From positions 1 to 53,064 of the forward strand of contig CAYWJT010000013.1 of NCBI GenBank assembly GCA_964458655.1: a stretch of 53,064 bases of DNA, in the 5' to 3' direction. The notes beneath the pieces are model-generated. The model was given only the letters and a program-made list of their open reading frames with translations. It did not search any database and was not told where the DNA came from. Of this stretch, positions 47,592 through 53,064 are shown in pieces. Made by a program: the position numbers and the translations under genes. Within the stretch, counting starts at the first letter, position 1. Each line of letters opens with the position of its first letter. This stretch comes from CAYWJT01 sp964458655 (GTDB lineage Bacteria > Acidobacteriota > Aminicenantia > Aminicenantales > Saccharicenantaceae).

Positions 47592-48923
47592 ATGAAAAGA
47601 CGCGACTTTCTGCGGACATCGACGGCCGCCGGACTGGGAGCGGCCCTGGCCATGGAGTCGCTCGGACAGACCGCCCCGGCCGTCCGCACGGCCGGGAAAG
47701 GCGACGAGCTGGCCGTGGCGGTCATCGGCTGCGGCGCCCAGGGCCGGGTCCTCATCGAGTCCATCCTGCGCATACCCGGGGTCCGCATCCAGGCCGTCTG
47801 CGACATCTGGGAGTACAGCCGGACCTACAGCGCCAATTACCTGAAAAAATACGGCGTCAACGTGTCGGTCTACGAAGACTACCGGGAGCTGCTCGCGAAG
47901 GAAAAGGGGCTGGCCGCGGCCGTCATCGCGACGCCCGACTGGGTCCACGCCGAGCAGACCATCGCCTGCCTCCGCGCCGGCCTCCACGTCTATTGCGAGA
48001 AGGAGATGTCCAACTCGCTGGACAAGGCGCGCGCCATGGTGCTGGCCGCCCGCGAGACCGGCAAGCTGCTCCAGATCGGCCACCAGCGCCGTTCCAACCC
48101 GCGCTACATCCACGCCATCGAGCGCCTCATACGCGAAAGGAAGCTCATCGGCCGCGTCACCGTCGCCTACGCCCAGTGGAACCGGGCCAAGTCGGACCTT
48201 CTCGGCTGGCCGGAGCGCTACACGATGGACCAGGCGACCCTCGAGAAATACGGCTACCGTTCCATGACCGAGTTCCGCAACTGGCGCCTATTCAAGAAAT
48301 ACGGGGGCGGGCCCATGGTCGACCTCGGCTCGCACCAGATAGACCTCTTCTCCTGGGTCTTCGGCTCGAACCCTAAGAGCGTAATGGCCGCGGGCGGCCG
48401 CGATTACTACAAGAACTGGGAATGGTACGACAACGTCATGGCCGTCTACGAGTTCGAGACCCCGGAAGGCACGGCCCGCGCCCTCTACCAGGTGCAGACC
48501 ACCACCCAGCACGGCGGCTTCTACGAGACGTTCATGGGCGACAACGGCTCGCTGGTCATCTCCGAGATACCCCAAAAGGGCAACTGGGCCATGCGCGAGC
48601 CGCACGCGCCGGAGTGGGATTCGCTGGCCAAGGCCGGCCTGCTCCAGTCGGAGACGGCGCCCATCCAGAGGACGTCCAGCCGGAACGTCCTGCTGGATGT
48701 CCGGGTGACCCAGGAAGCCGGCCGCTGGCCGCTGCCGGTGGAGCTGGCCAAGCCAGCCCACCAGCCCCATCTCGAGAACTTCTTCGAAGCGGTGCGCCGC
48801 GGGACTCCCCTTTCCTGTCCGGCCGAGCTGGCCTACGAGTCGTGCGTGGCGGTTCTCACGACGAACGAGGCCGTGCGGGCCAGGAAAGCCGTGGAATTCA
48901 GGCCGGAGCAGTTCAAAGCATGA
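47592..48923 (+). CDS. Tat-exported Gfo/Idh/MocA oxidoreductase 4, coupled to cytochrome genes
   Basis: 443 residues from the ATG at 47592. Twin-arginine leader MKRRDFLRTSTAAGLGAALA; Rossmann motif LAVAVIGCGAQGRVLIES; cofactor loop HVYCEKEMSNSLDKA, where the usual EKP Pro is Glu; GGGPMVDLGSHQIDLFSWVF is the catalytic region. Its TGA overlaps the ATG of the seven-heme cytochrome gene (ATGA, 48920-48923), so the two are translationally coupled. The likely role is periplasmic oxidation of a sugar or glycoside with electrons passed to the cytochrome; this is inference from gene order. Confidence 0.9.
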   Translation: MKRRDFLRTSTAAGLGAALAMESLGQTAPAVRTAGKGDELAVAVIGCGAQGRVLIESILRIPGVRIQAVCDIWEYSRTYSANYLKKYGVNVSVYEDYRELLAKEKGLAAAVIATPDWVHAEQTIACLRAGLHVYCEKEMSNSLDKARAMVLAARETGKLLQIGHQRRSNPRYIHAIERLIRERKLIGRVTVAYAQWNRAKSDLLGWPERYTMDQATLEKYGYRSMTEFRNWRLFKKYGGGPMVDLGSHQIDLFSWVFGSNPKSVMAAGGRDYYKNWEWYDNVMAVYEFETPEGTARALYQVQTTTQHGGFYETFMGDNGSLVISEIPQKGNWAMREPHAPEWDSLAKAGLLQSETAPIQRTSSRNVLLDVRVTQEAGRWPLPVELAKPAHQPHLENFFEAVRRGTPLSCPAELAYESCVAVLTTNEAVRARKAVEFRPEQFKA

Positions 48924-51271
48924 AGACGAAGCTGACGGCGCTCGCCGCGGCGGCCTGCGCCTTCACCCTTGTCCTGGCCGGGCTCGACGCCGCCGGACAG
49001 GAAACGAAGAAAGCCTCGGCCGCCCATCTCTGGGACGGCAGCCTGACGACGCCCGTCCATCTCCTCCAGCTCCGCGACGAGAACGACGCGCCCATCATCC
49101 CGACCGAAACCAGCCCGCTGCCGTTTTCAGCCCGCTTCACCTGCGGCCCCTGCCACGACTACGACACGGTCCGCAAGGGCCTTCATTTCGACACGGCGGG
49201 CGAAGGCTGGTCCGGCCGGCCCGGCGAGCCTTGGTTCCGGGTGGACGAAAGGACGGGTACCGTCCTGCCCATTTCCTATCGTGGCTGGCCCGGAAGCTAC
49301 AAGCCCGCTGAACTCGGCCTGACCGCCTGGGACATGGCCCTTCTCTTCGGACGGCACATGCCCGGCGGCGGGCCGGCCGAGCCCGCGCCCGAAGAGCAAT
49401 ATCCCGACCCTCACGCCCGCTGGAACGTTTCGGGAAAGGCCGAGGTCAACTGCCTGGCCTGCCATAACCGTTCCCCGAGGCAGGACCACAGCGAATGGGC
49501 CAAACAGGTCGCCCGCGAGAACCTGAGATGGGCGGCGACGGCCGCGGCGGGCATAGGGGAAGTCGGCGGCATGGCTTCCCGGCTCCCGAACACCTGGGAC
49601 GTTTACGACGGGCCCAACCCGGACGACAAGGAATGGGCCGTGGCCCCGTTCGTAAGATACGAGCCGACCCAGTTCGATTCCAAACATCGTTTCCTCTTCG
49701 ACCTGGACCACCAGCCCGCGGACAGCCGCTGCCTGGCCTGCCACTCGGCGACGCCGGCCGGAGCGACGAGGGCCGGGCTCGAACCGGACGTGCACCGGTC
49801 TGCGGGCATCAAGTGCGCCGACTGCCACAGGAACGGCCTCTCCCACGACATGGTCCGCGGCTACCCGGGCGAAGGCAAGAAACGGGACGGCCTGGACCCG
49901 GAGAGCTTTACCTGCCGGGGCTGCCATCTCGGGGAAAGCGCGGACGGCGAAAGGAAAGTCCTGCCGGGACGGGCCGGGGCGCCCTATCCCAGGCATCCTG
50001 GCATCCCGCTCGTCCATTTCAAGCGCCTGAACTGCACCGTCTGCCATTCCGGTCCGGCGCTGAAGGACGGCTTCACCCGCCTCCGGACTTCCAGAGCCAA
50101 CCGGTTGGGCATTTACGGAGTCGCCCGCTGGGCGACGGATTACCCGGCGGTTTTCGCGCCGGTCTATGCCGAGGACGGTGCCGGGAAGATCGCGCCCAAC
50201 AGGCTGGTGTGGCCTTCTTTCTGGGCCCGTCTTTCAAATGAAAAGGTCGTCCCTGTCAGGCCGGAGGAGGTCGAGGCCGCGGCCGGGGACATCTTGAACA
50301 GCGAAGCCCGGGTGGCGGCCGTGCTGCAGGCCTTATCCAACGCGGCGGCCGAAGGCGAAACGCCGGTGCTCGCCGCCGGAGGTTTCCTGTTCCAGGTCAA
50401 CGTCGACGGCGGCCTTGACGCGGTCAGGCAGGCGGAGGCCGGCCGGGTTCAGGCCCCGCTCTGGGCGTTCCGGAAGGACGGCTCCCTCGAGCCCCTGGTC
50501 AAGGATTTCGACCCCGACTCGCCCGACAAGGACCCGGATGTCGAGACCAGGATCCAGGCACTGCTCGAGGCGCTCGGGACAATCAACCCGGCTACGGGCG
50601 CGCCTGTATTCATAATCAAGGATAAGCTCTACCGCCTGACGGAAGGTTACCTGGACATGACCGACGCGCCGAAGGAACTCGGCCCGGCGAGCGGCTTCGG
50701 CCGGCTCCGGGAGGGATTGTTCGTTCCCCTCGCCTCGGAATTCGACGTCAGGACGCTCACCGCCAGAGCCGGCCGTGAAGAGACCCTGACCGAGGAGCAG
50801 GTCGCGCTCGTGCTCGAGGCCCTGAAAAAGCAGAACAGCGGCGACGCTGGAGTCGAGTTCGCCTACATCTCATCGGGCAGGATGTTCCGTCTCACGAACA
50901 AGGGAAAGCTCGCGGCCGCCGACCATCCGGCGGCCGGCCCGGTGCTCTGGCCGCTGGCGCACGACGTGCGGCCGGCCCAGCAGTCGCTCGGTTGGAACGG
51001 CTGTTCGGACTGTCACAGCGCCGGGTCGACCTTCTTCTTTTCGAAGCTCGAAGGCCGCGGCCCGCTTCTCACAAAAAAGGGGGCCGTCCGCGCTTCGGCG
51101 GCTTTCATGGGCAGAAGTGGCCTCTTCCAGAGATTTTTCGGCCTGACTTTCCTGGTCCGGCCGCTGCTGAAGGTAGTGCTCGCGGTCTGCATAATCATCC
51201 TAGCTTCACTTTTCCTGTTCGTGGCCTTTTCGGCCCTGGGCAGGATCTCGGACCTGGCGGACAGGAGGTAA
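48920..51271 (+). CDS. Seven-heme cytochrome c with repeat domain and C-terminal membrane anchor
   Basis: 783 residues from the ATG at 48920. An N-terminal signal (LTALAAAACAFTLVLAG) is followed by CxxCH sites near residues 75 (CGPCH), 177 and 271 (CLACH), 300 (CADCH), 331 (CRGCH), 372 (CTVCH) and 695 (CSDCH). Between hemes six and seven lies a heme-free region with three related units about 80 residues apart (VLQALSNAA, LLEALGTIN and VLEALKKQN, each followed by a strand such as KLYRLT or RMFRLT). One membrane helix (about 751-773, LLKVVLAVCIIILASLFLF) ends the protein. It should be a periplasmic electron carrier tethered to the inner membrane. Confidence 0.9.
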   Translation: MKTKLTALAAAACAFTLVLAGLDAAGQETKKASAAHLWDGSLTTPVHLLQLRDENDAPIIPTETSPLPFSARFTCGPCHDYDTVRKGLHFDTAGEGWSGRPGEPWFRVDERTGTVLPISYRGWPGSYKPAELGLTAWDMALLFGRHMPGGGPAEPAPEEQYPDPHARWNVSGKAEVNCLACHNRSPRQDHSEWAKQVARENLRWAATAAAGIGEVGGMASRLPNTWDVYDGPNPDDKEWAVAPFVRYEPTQFDSKHRFLFDLDHQPADSRCLACHSATPAGATRAGLEPDVHRSAGIKCADCHRNGLSHDMVRGYPGEGKKRDGLDPESFTCRGCHLGESADGERKVLPGRAGAPYPRHPGIPLVHFKRLNCTVCHSGPALKDGFTRLRTSRANRLGIYGVARWATDYPAVFAPVYAEDGAGKIAPNRLVWPSFWARLSNEKVVPVRPEEVEAAAGDILNSEARVAAVLQALSNAAAEGETPVLAAGGFLFQVNVDGGLDAVRQAEAGRVQAPLWAFRKDGSLEPLVKDFDPDSPDKDPDVETRIQALLEALGTINPATGAPVFIIKDKLYRLTEGYLDMTDAPKELGPASGFGRLREGLFVPLASEFDVRTLTARAGREETLTEEQVALVLEALKKQNSGDAGVEFAYISSGRMFRLTNKGKLAAADHPAAGPVLWPLAHDVRPAQQSLGWNGCSDCHSAGSTFFFSKLEGRGPLLTKKGAVRASAAFMGRSGLFQRFFGLTFLVRPLLKVVLAVCIIILASLFLFVAFSALGRISDLADRR

Positions 51272-51281
51272 CAGGACCGGC

Positions 51282-51971
51282 ATGTTCCAGGTTGTGACGA
51301 TCGTATCGGCGCTCGTGGTTTTCCTGCTTCTCTCCTTTCACCGCTACTACGCCGGCCGCGCGGAAGCTTCCGCGAACCTGCTGCTGGCCGCGATGCTCGG
51401 GGGTTACGCGGCCTGGCTGCGGCGGTCGGCCGGCGCCGTCCTGAAAAAAGCGGCGACGGGGCAATGGTGGCTCGAACAATTCAGGCGGCTGCCCGTTCAC
51501 ACCAGCCGGGGCGTCGATAAATGGGTGTTCATCCTCTTCTACGCCAGTTTCCTCTATCTCGCAGCGAGCGGCTTCTTCTTCGCCCTGTTCGTGCCACGCG
51601 GCCTCTACGGCTACCCGCTGCTTCTGCACGTGACGGCGGGCGGCGTCTTCTCGGCCTGCCTGACGGCCATAGTCATAACCAGGGGCAGGCATTACGTGGA
51701 GGTGCCCAAACCGGTCGTCCTGGACATCTCGCTTCTCGACCCGAGGCGGTTGGGTATAACCGCCACCAGGGTCCGATACGCCGCTTTCTGGGTCTTCGTC
51801 ATCGCCGGCCTGCTCCTGACGCTCTCAGCCTTCGTGCCGATGCTCTCGGTCGTGCGCTACAGCGGTCAGAAGCTCATGTTCGACCTGCACCGCTACAGCG
51901 CGCTGGCTGCGGTGCTGGCGGCCGCCGTCTTCGGCGAGCTCGAGCTCTTCCTGAAGCCGCGCCAGCGGTAA
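51282..51971 (+). CDS. Cytochrome-b-like integral membrane protein
   Basis: 229 residues with about five membrane segments (1-18, FYASFLYLAASGFFFALFV, LLLHVTAGGVFSACLTAIVI, FWVFVIAGLLLTLSAFV and LAAVLAAAVFGELELF). Histidines at LLLHVTAGG and FDLHRYSAL lie in or at the edge of helices and could ligate heme b, with further His near FHRYYAG and PVHTSRG. It starts 10 bases after the seven-heme cytochrome gene with AGGAGG in the gap. It probably links the cytochrome to the quinone pool. I do not recognise an exact family. Confidence 0.7.
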   Translation: MFQVVTIVSALVVFLLLSFHRYYAGRAEASANLLLAAMLGGYAAWLRRSAGAVLKKAATGQWWLEQFRRLPVHTSRGVDKWVFILFYASFLYLAASGFFFALFVPRGLYGYPLLLHVTAGGVFSACLTAIVITRGRHYVEVPKPVVLDISLLDPRRLGITATRVRYAAFWVFVIAGLLLTLSAFVPMLSVVRYSGQKLMFDLHRYSALAAVLAAAVFGELELFLKPRQR

Positions 51972-52083
51972 TCATAAAGAACCGTCCCACATCCCATTTT
52001 CCCCGACCTGGCCGAAAAACGAGGTTCCTTCCCCATAAGCAACGAGACCTCGTCCGCCGATGCTCGCCTCCGATGTTCTATGT

Positions 52084-52089
52084 TATAAT
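52084..52089 (+). promoter_or_regulatory. -10 box placed for a leaderless transcript of the LigB-like gene
   Basis: TATAAT at 52084-52089 predicts a start at about 52096, one base before the ATG at 52097. The -35 region is poor, and no ribosome binding site precedes the ATG. Confidence 0.4.
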
Positions 52090-52096
52090 CGGCCCG

Positions 52097-52900
52097 ATGG
52101 GAAAGATCGTTTATGGCCTGATATCGCCGCATCCGCCTTTGCTCATACCTGAGATCGGCGGGCGCCAGATAAACACCGTCCGCGCCACGAAAAAAGCCCT
52201 GGAGCAGGCGGCCGCCGGCCTGGCCGCTTCAGCCCCCGACACGGTCATCGTCTTCACTCCCCACAGCTCGGTTTCCAGGAACTCCGTCCGCGTCCTCGCG
52301 GGCGAGGAGCTCGAGGGCGACTTCGGCATGTTCTACCTGCCTGAAGTCAAGTACGCCTGCCGGGGCGACCGCGGACTAGCGGAAGCGATAGTCGCGGAAT
52401 GTAAGAAGGCCGGCTTCCCGGCGGCGCAGGTCAGGGAATCAGACCTCGACCACGGGGTCATGGTGCCCCTCCACTTCCTCCAAGGCGCCGGTTACGGAGG
52501 GCGGGTTCTGCCAGTCGCGGTGGCGCTTCTCCCACTTGACCGGCTGTTCGAGTTCGGACGCCTCGCCGCCCGCGCGGCGGCCGCCTCCGACAGGAACGTC
52601 GCCTTCGTCGCCTCGGCCGACTTGTCCCATCGCCTGACCATGGAAGCGCCGGCGGGCTACTCTCCCCGGGGCGCGGCATTCGACCGGAAACTGGTCGAGC
52701 TGGTCAAGAAGAACGACGCCGCCGGTATCATGGATTTCGACCAGGAGCTGGCCGAGGAAGCCGGCCAGGACGCCCTCTGGTCCATCGTCATGTTGCTCGG
52801 CGCGCTGGCTGAAGCCGGCCCGTTCACCCCCGACGTCCTGTCCTACGAAGGCCCGTTCGGCGTCGGCTACATGGTCGCCGAGTACCGGCCGGCGGCCTGA
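52097..52900 (+). CDS. LigB/Memo-like class III extradiol dioxygenase-fold protein (AmmeMemoRadiSam B type)
   Basis: 267 residues from the ATG at 52097; an in-frame ATG 8 codons upstream lacks a ribosome site and is less likely. Metal-site motifs: SPHPPLLIPEIGG near the N-terminus, VFTPHSS, DLDHGVMVPLHFL and FVASADLSHRL. YEGPFGVGYMVAEY ends the LigB-like domain. In many genomes this domain is fused to or next to an AMMECR1 domain and a radical-SAM protein; none is visible before the window ends. Function of the family is uncertain. Confidence 0.85.
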   Translation: MGKIVYGLISPHPPLLIPEIGGRQINTVRATKKALEQAAAGLAASAPDTVIVFTPHSSVSRNSVRVLAGEELEGDFGMFYLPEVKYACRGDRGLAEAIVAECKKAGFPAAQVRESDLDHGVMVPLHFLQGAGYGGRVLPVAVALLPLDRLFEFGRLAARAAAASDRNVAFVASADLSHRLTMEAPAGYSPRGAAFDRKLVELVKKNDAAGIMDFDQELAEEAGQDALWSIVMLLGALAEAGPFTPDVLSYEGPFGVGYMVAEYRPAA

Positions 52901-53027
52901 GCTTCGGCTCCCGACGCAGTCGCGCCATTCCCGTATCCTGATGGAAAATGCGGCGGCCGTGATCCTGCGCCGCCGATTACGCTTCTCATCACGGGGAGGA
53001 GCCAGGTTTTCCTGTTAGCAAAAGTTG

Positions 53028-53060
53028 AAAAGTGGACAGTTTAAAAATCAAAAGTGGACA
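53028..53060. repeat. Two AAAAGTGGACA direct repeats, likely IS21-type terminal repeats
   Basis: AAAAGTGGACA occurs at 53028-53038 and again at 53050-53060, 22 bases apart, in an AT-rich context unlike the preceding DNA. Closely spaced copies ending in TGGACA (TGTCCACTTTT on the other strand) are the pattern at IS21-like element ends. No transposase is in the window, so this is either an element continuing past the edge or a leftover end. Confidence 0.45.
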
Positions 53061-53064
53061 CGTG

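Overview
The window is GC-rich DNA from a Gram-negative bacterium. Evidence for an outer membrane includes an Mla/MCE lipid-transport operon with its lipoprotein, Tat-exported oxidoreductases, lipoproteins, a periplasmic multiheme cytochrome c and a giant RHS/YD-repeat protein. The mix of Tat-exported Gfo/Idh/MocA dehydrogenases with sugar isomerases, a PknB-type kinase fused to TolB-like and TPR domains, 6-bladed beta-propeller proteins and HEAT-repeat proteins is typical of Acidobacteriota, and I would guess Candidatus Aminicenantes. That placement is inferred from gene style, not from a marker gene. No rRNA, tRNA or CRISPR array was seen.

Layout. 1-5610 (-): N-terminal ~1,870 codons of an RHS/YD-repeat protein running off the left edge; its likely ATG and signal peptide are out of frame across a (TTTC)6 repeat. 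5799-6416: 3' remnant of an APC permease. 6729-11006 (-): Mla-type phospholipid transport operon (mlaE-mlaF-mlaD-lipoprotein) and a PlsC-like acyltransferase. 11170-13819: iadA dipeptidase and an NhaC-family antiporter. 13829-18891: a sigma-54 activator divergent from a sodium symporter, a small membrane protein and an Fe-S aldo/keto reductase. 19013-20232: a Panacea-type toxin-antitoxin pair with its promoter and two dyads. 20313-24985: lipocalin, DUF3795 protein, SPFH protein and a purine-salvage operon (hpt-ade). 25150-28037: beta-propeller protein, a decayed relative, mgsA and an MGMT-like protein.

28100-35000 is an accessory stretch. It contains three remnants of one IS91-like (HUH transposase) element, an IS3 transposase tail, gene stumps, a kinase-TolB-TPR protein, an Ntn amidase and a vapBC pair. 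One IS91 remnant truncates a sugar isomerase gene whose start codon is also ATA.

35157-51971 looks like a carbohydrate or glycoside oxidation region: a C45-type lipoprotein hydrolase, two intact TIM-barrel isomerases/epimerases, four Gfo/Idh/MocA oxidoreductases (three with Tat-like signals), a HEAT-repeat protein, an ECF sigma factor, an exported RidA protein, and an operon coupling a Tat-exported Gfo/Idh enzyme to a seven-heme cytochrome c and a membrane cytochrome-b-like protein. An orphan nucleotidyltransferase with a striking promoter inverted repeat lies inside it. 52097-52900 is a LigB/Memo-like protein, and the right edge carries IS-like terminal repeats.

Most notable: two genes (RHS and HEAT-repeat) whose signal peptides are out of frame with the mature protein across a simple repeat (tetranucleotide and poly-C), suggesting switching of export or, alternatively, assembly indels; the Gfo/Idh-cytochrome operon with an unusual repeat domain in the cytochrome; three promoters placed so that the transcript should start at the ATG; and the PanA/PanT-like locus.
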